In this document: piece after piece, positions 17,854 to 26,888 of the stretch
Numbering within the stretch: position 1 is the stretch's first letter
How the letters are laid out: every line of letters starts with the position of its first letter
Origin: Nitrospirales bacterium
GTDB taxonomy: Bacteria > Nitrospirota > Nitrospiria > Nitrospirales > UBA8639
DNA length: 33,956 nucleotides
Reading direction: 5' to 3'
NCBI GenBank assembly: GCA_021603905.1
Contig: BQIU01000044.1
Location: forward strand, 1-33,956
Made by a program: the position numbers and the translations under genes
Notes under the pieces: generated by a model
The model's database searches: none
The model's input: the letters and a program-made list of their open reading frames with translations, nothing else
Told to the model about the DNA's origin: nothing

Positions 17854-18111
17854 ATGGCAGCGCAGAAATTTGAACAGGCATTGGCAAGATTAGAAACCAT
17901 TGTGACGGAATTAGAGCGTGGTGAATTACCATTAGATGAGTCTTTGAAAATTTTTGAGGAAGGTATCAAATTATCTAAAACCTGCATGAAAGTCCTTGAT
18001 GATGCTGAACGAAAAGTGGAAATTCTTGTGCAAGATAAGGACGGAAAAAAACGAATTCAAGCCTTCTCGGAGGGGGATATGTCGTCTGAATCCTCCGGTG
18101 AGCCGTCGTAA
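17854..18111 (+). CDS. xseB: Exodeoxyribonuclease VII small subunit
   Basis: 85 residues, normal for XseB. The family pattern is clear: KFEQALARLETIVTELERG, LPLDESLKIFEEGIKL and a final helix DDAERKVEIL. GAGGAAG lies close before ATG 17854. XseB forms helical bundles on XseA. It lies 174 bases after xseA, with no gene in between. The last 15 residues are acidic and serine-rich. Confidence 0.93.
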   Translation: MAAQKFEQALARLETIVTELERGELPLDESLKIFEEGIKLSKTCMKVLDDAERKVEILVQDKDGKKRIQAFSEGDMSSESSGEPS

Positions 18112-18176
18112 TTCGTTCGCACAGATTCTATGCATCCCATCGATTCACTATCTCCATTTTTCTCAGTGAACAATTC

Positions 18177-18935
18177 ATGAATTCTCCAAGCCAGATTGTC
18201 AGAAAGCAGCGGTTGGACCATGTGTTGGTTGCTCGTGGCTTTGCCGACAGCCGTGAGCAGGCGCATCGCTATATCTTGGCTGGACTCGTGAAAGTTGAGG
18301 GGGTCTTGATAGATAAGCGAGCAAAGCTTGTCGATGAAACCGTCGAGATTGTTCTTGACCTCCCGGCCACGACCTATGTGAGTCGGGCTGGCGACAAGCT
18401 TGTGGCCGCGATTAATGCCTTTGGCGTTCAGTGTTCTGACGTGGTTGCGATGGATGTCGGTTCCTCGACCGGTGGGTTTACGGATTGTCTGCTGCAGCAT
18501 GGGGCTAAGCGGGTCTATGCGATTGACGTGGGGTATGGACAGTTAGATTGGAAGCTTCGCAATGACCCTCGGGTCGTCATTCATGAACGATGTAATATTC
18601 GATACCTGCCAGTAGAAGAAATTCCGGATCGAATTGAACTGGCAGTGATTGACGTGTCATTTATTTCGTTGCGGATCGTGTTGCCGAGTGTTGTCAAGTT
18701 TCTTGATAAGGCTGCCTCCGTTGTGATGCTGCTGAAACCTCAGTTTGAAGTGGGAAGGGGACAGGTTGATCGCGGGGGCATTGTTCGTGATGAGAATAAA
18801 CGACTATTGGTGAGAGATGAGCTGCTGATATTCGCGAAATCATTGGGATTCTTAGAAATAGGGACTATGGATTCTCCTGTCTTAGGCCGAAAAGGCAATA
18901 GGGAAATTCTCATTGCCTTAAAAGCGAAGACGTGA
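18177..18935 (+). CDS. tlyA: TlyA family rRNA 2'-O-methyltransferase
   Basis: 252 residues. An S4 RNA-binding domain (about 10-70: QRLDHVLVARGFADSREQA, LAGLVKVEGVLIDK) is followed by an FtsJ/RrmJ-like methyltransferase fold. The SAM motif is VAMDVGSSTGGFTDCLL, and YAIDVGYGQLDWKLR, VIDVSFISLR and LLKPQFEVGRG complete it. Mycobacterial TlyA methylates 16S and 23S rRNA at cytidine 2'-OH; the same role is inferred. The TlyA name from haemolysis is historical. The gene follows xseB as in many bacteria, though the usual ispA and dxs between them are absent. Confidence 0.93.
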   Translation: MNSPSQIVRKQRLDHVLVARGFADSREQAHRYILAGLVKVEGVLIDKRAKLVDETVEIVLDLPATTYVSRAGDKLVAAINAFGVQCSDVVAMDVGSSTGGFTDCLLQHGAKRVYAIDVGYGQLDWKLRNDPRVVIHERCNIRYLPVEEIPDRIELAVIDVSFISLRIVLPSVVKFLDKAASVVMLLKPQFEVGRGQVDRGGIVRDENKRLLVRDELLIFAKSLGFLEIGTMDSPVLGRKGNREILIALKAKT

Positions 18936-19112
18936 TTGAGTGAAGAGGAAAGTGCTGTTGAATTTTCGTGAATGACCAGAGTCCAGTGATAGCTGTTCCG
19001 CGCCACGTCTACGAATCGGTTCTGTCGCATTGCGTGTTGTCAGAAAGATCGGGTTAGATTTTTTGGGGTTTTGCTGCATTTGGAAATGGTATGAACTGTC
19101 TGGAGGGATTGT

Positions 19113-20033
19113 ATGTCTATGAATGTGCTAGTGACTGGCGGAGCGGGGTTTATCGGTTCTCATGTCGTGGATCGATTAATCCAAGAAGGCCACCAAGTTT
19201 CTGTTGTTGATAATCTTTCCTCAGGCAAGCGGAAACAGGTCAATAAGAAAGCTAAGCTCTACAAAATGGATATTCAAAGTCGAAGTATTGACCGGGTGCT
19301 TCGCACGCAGCGTCCGACGGTGATCATCCATTTGGCCGCTCAAATGAATGTTCGACTCTCGACAGAAGATCCAACATTTGACGCCTCAGTCAATATTCTT
19401 GGAACCATTAATCTATTGCAATATGCGACGCAGCATGGTGTGAGAAAGATTACATTCGCCTCTTCTGGAGGGGCGGTGTATGGAGAGCAAGAAGTGTTTC
19501 CGGCTTCAGAGTCTCATCGAACAGATCCACTCTCTCCGTATGGTATTAGCAAATTGGCTGGTGAAAAATATCTCGCGTATTACGCCCATGAACAAGGCAT
19601 TCGATATGTGGCTCTTCGCTTTGGCAATGTCTATGGCCCTAGACAGGAACCGGAAGGGGAGGCAGGGGTTATTGCCATTTTTACCAAAAAAATGTTGAAG
19701 GGAGACCAACCCATCATCAATGGGACAGGCAAGCAAACAAGAGATTTTGTGTACGTAGATGATGTCGTTGAATCGATCATGGCCACGTTACCTCTTGAGG
19801 TTCAAGGCATCTATAATGTTGGAACAGGGCAAGAGACAACGGTCAACGAATGTTATAAGCACTTGAAGAAATTTACCAAGTCAGAATGTAAAGATCTCTA
19901 CGGGCCTGCCAAAAAGGGCGAGCAACTGCGGAGTGTCTTAGATGTGACGAAACTGCGAGAAGAGTTTGGCTGGGATGCTCATGTGACCCTATCAGAGGGG
20001 CTCTCACAAACGGTCGAATATTTTAAATCGTGA
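19113..20033 (+). CDS. NAD-dependent epimerase/dehydratase, UDP-glucose 4-epimerase-like
   Basis: 306 residues of the extended short-chain dehydrogenase family. The NAD-binding motif is VTGGAGFIGSHVVDRL at the N terminus. DNLSSGKRK fits the galE-like subgroup. The catalytic Tyr-x3-Lys is in SPYGISKLAGEKY. The substrate-side motifs GNVYGPRQEPEGEAGVIA and RDFVYVDDVVESI are present. It probably interconverts nucleotide sugars for envelope polysaccharide; the exact sugar cannot be read from sequence. GGAGGG (19102-19107) is 5 bases before ATG 19113. It is about 180 bases after tlyA and converges with the rhodanese gene. Confidence 0.9.
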   Translation: MSMNVLVTGGAGFIGSHVVDRLIQEGHQVSVVDNLSSGKRKQVNKKAKLYKMDIQSRSIDRVLRTQRPTVIIHLAAQMNVRLSTEDPTFDASVNILGTINLLQYATQHGVRKITFASSGGAVYGEQEVFPASESHRTDPLSPYGISKLAGEKYLAYYAHEQGIRYVALRFGNVYGPRQEPEGEAGVIAIFTKKMLKGDQPIINGTGKQTRDFVYVDDVVESIMATLPLEVQGIYNVGTGQETTVNECYKHLKKFTKSECKDLYGPAKKGEQLRSVLDVTKLREEFGWDAHVTLSEGLSQTVEYFKS

Positions 20034-20140
20034 GAAGGGATGGATGGGTTGTCGCTCGTATTTCGTTGTCCGTACATTCTAAACGACGACTTCTCTTACA
20101 CGAAATACGAACGACGCTTCACGAAATATATTCCGACAGA

Positions 20141-20461
20141 CTAATATCGAGGAACCGATTGGTCAATTTCGACGGACCAGGCATCAATGCCGCCGACAAG
20201 ATTCTTGACGTTTGAAAAGCCTTGCTGAAGCAAGAAGCCCATGGCATCGGCGCTTCGCATGCCTTTGTGACAGAGAGCAACGATTTCTTTATTGGGGTCA
20301 AGTTGTTCAAGGGAAGTCGGAAGCGTTCCAAGTGGAATCAAGACCGACCCATCGATCTTGGCCATGGAATATTCGTGAGGTTCACGGACATCCAAAATAA
20401 AGAGATCGTCACCTTTATCAAGTCGATCTTTGAGTTCTCGAACAGTCATGGTATAGCTCAT
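20141..20461 (-). CDS. Single-domain rhodanese-like sulfurtransferase
   Basis: 106 residues, one rhodanese domain. The fold is evident in LFILDVREPHEYSMAKIDGS, LIPLGTLPTSLEQL, and the active loop CHKGMRS with the persulfide-forming Cys, followed by SNVKNLVGGIDAWS. Such proteins move sulfane sulfur. GGAGG about 9 bases before ATG 20461 supports the start. It diverges from asnS and has its own candidate promoter. Confidence 0.9.
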   Translation of the reverse strand: MSYTMTVRELKDRLDKGDDLFILDVREPHEYSMAKIDGSVLIPLGTLPTSLEQLDPNKEIVALCHKGMRSADAMGFLLQQGFSNVKNLVGGIDAWSVEIDQSVPRY

Positions 20462-20491
20462 CTGTAGGCACCTCCATTAGAATAGAAGATT

Positions 20492-20521
20492 ATGATATCC
20501 CTACTCTTTCTACGCTGTCAA
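20492..20521 (-). promoter_or_regulatory. Probable sigma70 promoter of the rhodanese gene
   Basis: On the minus strand TTGACA (20521-20516) and TATCAT (20497-20492) are separated by 18 bases, about 30 bases ahead of the start codon at 20461. The -35 box is perfect consensus. Confidence 0.5.
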
Positions 20522-20590
20522 CGGAAAGAGTCGGCTGAGGATTCTATTCAGGTCGCTCACTGATCATGAACAACAATAATTCATAACCTG

Positions 20591-21901
20591 GTGAAAAATA
20601 TGCCGAATCTCCCTCGTATTGCCATTGAACATATTGCCGATGCTGTTGGACAAGAAGTGACGATTTGCGGCTGGTTACGGCAGCGTCGCTCAAGCGGCAA
20701 AATCCATTTTCTTGTGATCAGGGACGGGTCGGGAGAATTGCAAGCCGTAGTCAATAAAGCGACGATCGAGCCAGGATATTTTGAGCGATCGGCCCAATTG
20801 ACTCAAGAATCCTCCGTCGTCATTACCGGCATTCCGCGAGCAGAACCCCGAGCGTCCAGTGGCTATGAGTTAGATGTGGTGACCATCACCATCGTTCAGT
20901 TAGCCGAACCGTTTCCCATCCAGCCCAAAGAACACAGCGTCGGATTTCTGATGGAACACCGGCATCTGTGGCTTCGTTCGAAACGGCAACATGCCGTGCT
21001 TCGGATCCGGCATGAAATCATACGTGCCTGTCGAGATTTTTTTGATGATCGAGATTTTACCTTGATCGATACGCCGATCTTTACGCCGAATGCGTGTGAA
21101 GGGACGACGACCTTATTTCAAACGCAATACTTTGATCAAACGGCCTATCTTGCGCAAAGTGGGCAACTGTATAGTGAAGCCTCGGCGGCAGCCTTTGGAA
21201 ACGTGTATTGCTTTGGCCCGACCTTTCGTGCAGAGAAATCCAAAACGCGACGGCATTTGATGGAGTTTTGGATGGTGGAACCGGAAATGGCCTTTGCGGA
21301 ACTTTCCGATGCGATGGACTTAGCTGAGGGATTGCTGAAGATGGTGATTGAGCGTGTCTTGGATCGTCGCCGCAATGAATTAACGATCTTGGAACGGGAT
21401 ATTTCAAAATTAGAGGCCGTGGTGCCGCCATTACCTCGTGTCACGTATGAAGACGCCATCAAGTTATTAAAAGAAAAAGGCGTTTCCATTGAATTTGGCG
21501 ATGACTTTGGTGGCGATGATGAAACGGTCTTAGCCTCATCATTTGACAAGCCGGTGATTGTCCATCGGTATCCAGCCTCGATCAAAGCGTTTTATATGGA
21601 GTCTGATCCTGAAGCCCCAAACCTTGCACTCTGTATGGATGTGTTAGCTCCGGAAGGATACGGTGAAATCATCGGGGGCGGGCAACGAATTCACGATTAC
21701 GATAAGTTGCTCGCGAGAATTAAAGAACATCAACTTCCGGAAGAAGCCTTTCGCTGGTATCTCGATCTCCGGAAGTATGGCTCAGTCCCGCATGCCGGAT
21801 TCGGTATGGGGATCGAACGGGTGGTGGCATGGGTGTGTGGGTTAGAGCATGTCCGCGAAACCATTCCCTTCCCTCGGATGCTCTACACGTTGTATCCGTA
21901 G
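20591..21901 (+). CDS. asnS: Asparagine--tRNA ligase
   Basis: 436 residues, normal for AsnRS. The N-terminal OB fold reads the anticodon ([20 protein letters not shown]). The class II core has motif 2 in [17 protein letters not shown] and motif 3 in [15 protein letters not shown]. The [12 protein letters not shown] wording is that of AsnRS rather than AspRS. It charges tRNA-Asn. The start may be GTG 20591 or ATG 20600; neither has a strong ribosome binding site. Transcribed divergently from the rhodanese gene. Confidence 0.95.
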   Translation: MKNMPNLPRIAIEHIADAVGQEVTICGWLRQRRSSGKIHFLVIRDGSGELQAVVNKATIEPGYFERSAQLTQESSVVITGIPRAEPRASSGYELDVVTITIVQLAEPFPIQPKEHSVGFLMEHRHLWLRSKRQHAVLRIRHEIIRACRDFFDDRDFTLIDTPIFTPNACEGTTTLFQTQYFDQTAYLAQSGQLYSEASAAAFGNVYCFGPTFRAEKSKTRRHLMEFWMVEPEMAFAELSDAMDLAEGLLKMVIERVLDRRRNELTILERDISKLEAVVPPLPRVTYEDAIKLLKEKGVSIEFGDDFGGDDETVLASSFDKPVIVHRYPASIKAFYMESDPEAPNLALCMDVLAPEGYGEIIGGGQRIHDYDKLLARIKEHQLPEEAFRWYLDLRKYGSVPHAGFGMGIERVVAWVCGLEHVRETIPFPRMLYTLYP

Positions 21902-22129
21902 CCTTGTCAGTCAGGCGGAAATATTTTCTTCGTGACATATCCTGTGCAGCCTTGATTACAATGCTGATGTCTAAGGCCTGACCTTGCTTTTCTGTAGCCG
22001 GTTCAAATAACTTCCGCATGTTTGAAGTGGGTATTTGCGCGAGGTTAGTTGATATGCCTCAGCTGGAACTTATTTGGATTCGCTATAGTGCTTCTGAATA
22101 TCAAGAGTTTAGAGGACGACGCTGTTGAC

Positions 22130-22618
22130 ATGGGAATGTGGCTGATACGGCCAGCCGAAAAAAAAGACATCATTTCGATGAGTCATGTGTATCGGTCAGC
22201 GATACGGGCAATTGGAGAAGAGTATTATTCTCCTGAACAAGTTGCCGCCTGGTCGGGCTATCCTGACAACAAAGCCGAATTCAAACGATGGGTCCAACAG
22301 GCTTTAACCTTTGTGGCTATTGCGGAGGACTCAGTGCTTGTGGGATTTGGTGGGTTGGAAAAATCCGGTCGAATATCATCGCTTTTTGTTGCCCCAGATT
22401 TTATGCGTCAGAAAGTTGCCTCGGCACTTCTCGCTCACTTGATAACAGAAGTGGATTCAATAAATATTAAAGAGCTCACCGCACACGCGTCTGAATTTTC
22501 TAAACCACTGTTTATAAAGTTTGGGTTTGAAGTGATAAATATCGAATCTACAAATCTCAATGGAGTCGATTTTACCCGCTATTTCATGAGAAAGGGTTTG
22601 TCATGTTCGACTGAATGA
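22130..22618 (+). CDS. GNAT family N-acetyltransferase
   Basis: About 162 residues from ATG 22130, where the GNAT fold begins (MWLIRPAEKKDIISMSHVY). The sequence then has SPEQVAAWSG, FVAIAEDSVLVGFGGLE and the acetyl-CoA loop region ISSLFVAPDFMRQKVASALL. The pyrophosphate loop is QKVASA rather than the classical Q/RxxGxA, a mild deviation. A longer frame from 22049 adds 27 hydrophobic residues without homology. The substrate is unknown. The stop overlaps an upstream in-frame ATG of the next gene's reading frame. Confidence 0.75.
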   Translation: MGMWLIRPAEKKDIISMSHVYRSAIRAIGEEYYSPEQVAAWSGYPDNKAEFKRWVQQALTFVAIAEDSVLVGFGGLEKSGRISSLFVAPDFMRQKVASALLAHLITEVDSINIKELTAHASEFSKPLFIKFGFEVINIESTNLNGVDFTRYFMRKGLSCSTE

Positions 22619-22707
22619 ATAACGTCACATTAAGCGACAGTGTCACTTGTTACTTGCAGAGAAATAGAATACGTGTTGTCACAAAACATGACCTCATTCA
22701 AAAAGGG

Positions 22708-23802
22708 ATGATGATGACCTTCTCACAACGGATTCTTGTATTGATGGTTTTCATGAGCCTCCCGTATCAGACTTTTGCAACTGAATATCTCTATTTGGCT
22801 TCGGGGAATACCATTACCGTGAAAGCCATTGATCAAGACACGGGCACATTACGTGACTATCAAACTGTAAAGCTCGATGGCACCGGACCTATCGCCTTTT
22901 CTCCTGATCACTCCTTCCTTTATATCGTGATACAGACGCCACGTTCAAAGAGGCAGCAGTTCATCGCGACATATACAATTGGCAATGATGGGAAGCTGAC
23001 ATTTCAACAGAAATCAGCAATCAACATGCCCTCTGAATATGTACAGGCCGATGCCACCGGCCAGTATCTCATCGGGAGTCATTATGGCAAAGGGAAAATG
23101 TCAGTCTGGAAGTTGACGAAGGGGGTGTATGAAGGAGAGACCGTTCAAGAATTCACCTTAGAACAACAGGCGCATTCCACAGTGTTCTCAAAAGATAATC
23201 ACTATATTCTTGTCCCGGCAACTGGTCCCAATAAAGTATTTCAGATGACATTCGATGAGAAGACCGGGAGAGTCGCGTTCAATAATCCGGCGTTCGCCCG
23301 TGGGCCAAAAATCGATGCACGTCAGCCTCGCCATCTTGTCTTTAACCGTAAGCTAAATATTGCCTATACCACCCAAGAACGAATGAATCCCGGTGTTGCG
23401 ACATGGGAATGGAATCCGGAAAATGGTGTTCTGAACCTCCTGGAAAATATAGTGACGACCAACGATCATGTGAAAAGTATTACGACGGCAGACCTGCACA
23501 TTACCCCAGACAATCAATTCCTTTATATCTCAAACCGCGATGATAAGAACAAGCGCGATAGCATTATTGGATTTCGCATTGATCCAAAGAATGGACGCTT
23601 GAGCCTCATCAAGCATTTCCCGAGTGAACATGTGCCTCGTTCATTCTGTATTAGTCAGTCCGGGACATATCTCTATGTGGCAGGAAAAGGGGATGCCAAG
23701 CTCGGCGTCTATCAGATTCATCCCGATACTGGTGAGTTAGAGAAAATCACACAATACAAAACGGGGGCTAACCCAATCTGGGTCACGACCTTGGTCAAGT
23801 AG
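22708..23802 (+). CDS. Secreted beta-propeller protein, lactonase-like
   Basis: About 364 residues. After MMMTFSQRIL a hydrophobic run and YQTFATEY give a signal peptide, so the mature protein is periplasmic or secreted. The rest is a seven-bladed propeller of the 6-phosphogluconolactonase/YVTN type, with recurring patterns such as GPIAFSPDHSFLYIV, HLVFNRKLNIAYTT, LHITPDNQFLYISNR and SFCISQSGTYLYVAGKGD. AGGG at 22704-22707 best serves ATG 22714; the frame is open back to 22615. Being exported, it is unlikely to be the cytoplasmic pentose-pathway enzyme. Function unknown. Confidence 0.8.
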   Translation: MMMTFSQRILVLMVFMSLPYQTFATEYLYLASGNTITVKAIDQDTGTLRDYQTVKLDGTGPIAFSPDHSFLYIVIQTPRSKRQQFIATYTIGNDGKLTFQQKSAINMPSEYVQADATGQYLIGSHYGKGKMSVWKLTKGVYEGETVQEFTLEQQAHSTVFSKDNHYILVPATGPNKVFQMTFDEKTGRVAFNNPAFARGPKIDARQPRHLVFNRKLNIAYTTQERMNPGVATWEWNPENGVLNLLENIVTTNDHVKSITTADLHITPDNQFLYISNRDDKNKRDSIIGFRIDPKNGRLSLIKHFPSEHVPRSFCISQSGTYLYVAGKGDAKLGVYQIHPDTGELEKITQYKTGANPIWVTTLVK

Positions 23803-23828
23803 CACATTCAAATTTGAGCGTCACGTGT

Positions 23829-24584
23829 TTAAGGCGTCCACCCTTCCAGCACAGCCTTCACAGACCCAACAATAACTTTCGCTTGCATCATGAGCGGGAC
23901 GCGGGAGTGATCGTTGGTCAACCAAAAATGAAAACTTCCCTGGTTGGCAAAGATTCCACGAAACGGCATGACGGCTTCGAATCGAATGGCTTCGACCTCT
24001 CCCCACGGGCCAGATAATTCTTCAATCTCCTCGACCTTCACTTCAATCTCATAATTCTTTTTGTCATGGTGGACGTGCAAGGGGATCGAACGTCCAGGAT
24101 CCAGTCGTTGAAGGTTTCGCACGTAATAAAGGAACGATAGCGGGCCATGTGTATCAGATGAGATTGGCATTGTACTCAGTTTCCCATCTTTCACGATTGT
24201 GACTTCTTGGGTCCCATGATGAAACGTTACATCAAAGTCTTCATGATCGTTCCCTTCTCGCCGCTGAAAAATAAAGTGCTGCGGCAATAATGTATCCGCA
24301 TCAAGAGTCGAATCAACCAGATTATTCACGGGAAAAAACAATGAAATAAAATCATTCGACTGTGCGGTGGACATCAGCCGAAGGCGTGGTTGTCCCAGAG
24401 GGGGCATCTCATGCCTGGCTTGAAGCGTCCCTGTGCCGGCAGGAATGCCTAATAAGGAAACGGAATACTGGTACCACTCATTCGTCTGAAGCGGCCATGC
24501 TGTCTTGGCTTCTTCGGCAAGAGGAGGGTTCGGTGAAACGACATACAGAAAAGCCAATACCAACATCGCGATATGTCGAATCAT
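23829..24584 (-). CDS. DUF3108 family exported protein
   Basis: About 251 residues from ATG 24584; ATG 24596 is possible but its AAGG is too close. MIRHIAMLVLAFLYVV is a signal peptide. The body matches the DUF3108 pattern: YQYSVSLLGIPAGTGTL near the start, then STLDADTLLPQHF, FDVTFHHGTQEVTIV, LSFLYYVRNLQ and WLTNDHSRVPLMMQAKV. The family is periplasmic or outer-membrane associated and of unknown function, with an LolA/LolB-like fold proposed. It converges with the beta-propeller gene, 26 bases apart. Confidence 0.8.
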   Translation of the reverse strand: MIRHIAMLVLAFLYVVSPNPPLAEEAKTAWPLQTNEWYQYSVSLLGIPAGTGTLQARHEMPPLGQPRLRLMSTAQSNDFISLFFPVNNLVDSTLDADTLLPQHFIFQRREGNDHEDFDVTFHHGTQEVTIVKDGKLSTMPISSDTHGPLSFLYYVRNLQRLDPGRSIPLHVHHDKKNYEIEVKVEEIEELSGPWGEVEAIRFEAVMPFRGIFANQGSFHFWLTNDHSRVPLMMQAKVIVGSVKAVLEGWTP

Positions 24585-24596
24585 GTTCAAGGTCAT

Positions 24597-24888
24597 CCTT
24601 AAAATAGGACCCTACTGAACTATAGGGCATCTCAAAAAGCCGTCCTTTTCCGAGATTTGGGCGTCAGCCGCGTGCTCAAAGTTCCTATACACTTAATTAT
24701 CAAATGAAGAAAAGTTGGTTGAGGGGCATACGTTTTTGTATAGTTGATGCTCTCTGCATAACGGGAGAATGGCTCATGGATCTAAGGAAGTCATAAGGAC
24801 GCCAATGGCTAGGGGCGGATGTAAGTCATTCCGCAGAATGGGTAATGATGTTCAGTGATATGAGTGATATGAATAGATAAGTGAGAAA
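24597..24888. other. Intergenic interval, nothing clear
   Basis: 292 bases. A 30-codon + frame from ATG 24703 (MKKSWLRGIR...) lacks a ribosome binding site. No promoter close to consensus is evident. Confidence 0.3.
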
Positions 24889-25257
24889 TTAAGACGATCC
24901 GGGCTTAGGAACTGGAGGACGAACACGAATTCTTCCAGATTCTGCAGTCACAATGGCTCCTTTTCGTAAGAAGTTGGCATACTGATTAAGCACCAAATGA
25001 CACATGTCGATATGTTGTTGAAGTGACATGCTGACAAGCCGAACAATACCTGCATGCGGGCGCTCTAGGACAATAGCAAGTTCACCAAAATCCTTATCAA
25101 GGGTAATGAGAATTCGAGACTCTTCAAACGCTTTGTCCAAGATCTCACTATCGCCAGGGTCCTGAAGCCATTCTCCCGTCCAAATTACGTCGTGTCCTGC
25201 CGCTCTTAGTGCCTCGCACACTCCACGGCTGATACACGTATCTAACAGAAGCTTCAC
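24889..25257 (-). CDS. DUF5615 PIN-like protein, probable toxin
   Basis: 122 residues. MKLLLDTCISRGVCEALRAA puts an acidic residue (D6) at the end of strand one, as in PIN nucleases. VIWTGEWLQDPGDSEILDKA and LITLDKDFGELA carry the other conserved acidic residues. DUF5615 proteins are PIN-like and usually paired with DUF433 proteins, a likely toxin-antitoxin arrangement with RNase toxin. The ATG overlaps the last bases of the DUF433 gene (ATGA type), so the two are translated together. Confidence 0.82.
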   Translation of the reverse strand: MKLLLDTCISRGVCEALRAAGHDVIWTGEWLQDPGDSEILDKAFEESRILITLDKDFGELAIVLERPHAGIVRLVSMSLQQHIDMCHLVLNQYANFLRKGAIVTAESGRIRVRPPVPKPGSS

Positions 25258-25505
25258 GGAGTAGGTTGAATTGGAAGTGGCTCAAACCGTTCATGACCAA
25301 CAAGACGGCGAGCATAGACCAGGCATGCCTGGATATCTTCAGATTCGAGCCAAGGGTAGCCTTCAAGGATTGTAGCCGTCGTGTCCCCGGCAGCAAGCAT
25401 CCCTAAGATATGTTCGACAGCGAGACGGCGCCCCCGAATGATAGGTTTGCCTCCAAAAATTTTGGGATTGATGGTAATTCGTTGTAAAAGAATTTGCTCA
25501 TCCAT
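25254..25505 (-). CDS. DUF433 protein, probable antitoxin
   Basis: 83 residues from ATG 25505, chosen because GAGG lies upstream and the family begins there (LLQRITINPKIFGGKPIIRG). The DUF433 signature GKPIIRGRRLAVEHILGML is complete, followed by ATILEGYPWLESEDIQACL. These are small winged-helix DNA-binding proteins that accompany DUF5615 proteins. It is the first gene of the pair and probably represses it. Confidence 0.85.
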   Translation of the reverse strand: MDEQILLQRITINPKIFGGKPIIRGRRLAVEHILGMLAAGDTTATILEGYPWLESEDIQACLVYARRLVGHERFEPLPIQPTP

Positions 25506-25804
25506 ACCTACCTCACATTCCATTATGATACCGTACATTCAATCAGAAGAAAACCTCATCCCTCAACCTCTTCCGCCACTTTCTGCATGAATTCAGCCTA
25601 ACAATGACGCACTTAAAGTATTACTGACCGCCTTTTCAAGAAAATGTAAGGCCAGAGGGCTCCTGTTCCATTTCAATGTTGACAAAATTGTCGGTCTGTG
25701 CAGGATTAAAGGACACAGATAACAGATAAAGGAATCAAGAGTACCCATGAGCACGTCAGTGTTTATCTCTGGAAGGCTTAAAGCCTAACTGTGTAAATAT
25801 TGTC
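25506..25804 (+). other. Divergent intergenic region with a palindrome over a -35-like box
   Basis: TTGACA at 25679-25684 overlaps a palindrome GACAA-AA-TTGTC (25681-25692). No good -10 box follows at 16-18 bases. A second short palindrome AGGCTT-A-AAGCCT lies near 25778. These could be control sites of the DUF4062-STAND gene. Confidence 0.25.
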
Positions 25805-26820
25805 ATGGCAAAAATCTATCTTTCCTCCACTTACGAAGATCTCAAAGAGCATCGTCGGATCATATACGACATGTTGAGGAAGGTCAGGCATGACGTTATC
25901 GCGATGGAGCATTACGTGGCGGCAGATCGAAGGCCAGTAGAACAATGTCTCCAGGATGTCCAACAGGCTGACATCTACGTTGGGATTTTTGGGTTTCGAT
26001 ATGGGTATGTCCCTCCAGAGGATCATGGCAATCCGAAGCAACTGTCGATTACGGAGCTGGAATTTCAACATGCGAAGAATCATGGAAAGACATGCCTTAC
26101 TTTTGTCGCAAAAGGCGATGCTGGGATTCCTCTGAACTTTGTCGACGCCTACACGGGTGAAGGCAAAAAAGGCGAACAGATTGAGCGGTTGCGTCGATTT
26201 CTCCTTACAGAAAATCTGGGAAGTCAGTTTTCTATGCCTCATTTATTAGCCAACGAAGTGCTAGCCGCAGTCACAAGGCATCTGGATGGGGCGAGGAGCA
26301 TCATCCCCACCAACACCGATTCATCAGAATCGTCTAGCAAAGTTACCTGGGATATTGAAGAGAAGGGCTCGCCCTATCCTGGGCTCCTGCATTTTACCCG
26401 CAAATATGCATCAGTATTTTTTGGACGGGACGCAGACATTCGCGAAATTCTAGATCGTCTTCGAAGTCCCGAAGGGCGGTTCATGATCATTAGCGGAGAC
26501 TCAGGGGTTGGCAAGTCGTCGGTGGTTGATGCGGGTATTCTTCCTCAATTAGAGGAGAATGGATTGTCAGTCGATGAGAGTTGTGCAACGGTGCGGATGG
26601 TGCCGAGTCAGACTGCTCACCCGTTCACCTCTTTGATGGCTGGGCTTGGTTCGATGGCCTCGCGTGCAGGGCTAAGTCCAGACGCCATTGCCAATGATCT
26701 CGCACAAGATCCAAGCAAACTCATGGGATATCTCAGGAGCATCATCAAAGATGGGACTGCTCGCCAACATCTCGTGCTCTTCATCGATCAAATGGAGGAA
26801 TTGTTTACGGCGCAGGATAT

Positions 26821-26888
26821 CACGCAGTCCAATACTTTTCTCACCGCACTCTATCACGCAGTCCAATACTTTTCTCACCGCACTCTAT
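26821..26888 (+). repeat. Exact 34-bp tandem duplication disrupting the STAND gene
   Basis: Two identical 34-base copies lie head to tail at 26821-26854 and 26855-26888. The 11-mer TATCACGCAGT occurs at 26818, 26852 and 26886, so a single-copy ancestor already held two 11-mers 34 bases apart, a classic substrate for slipped-strand replication. Since 34 is not a multiple of 3 the frame shifts. Losing one copy restores one continuous reading frame. Confidence 0.95.

Noticed and set aside
21902..21930. Terminator after asnS (GCCT/AGGC)
   Set aside because: Only a 4-bp stem and a broken T run.
24703..24795. 30-codon + frame MKKSWLRGIR...
   Set aside because: No ribosome binding site and no partner genes; chance frames of this size are common.
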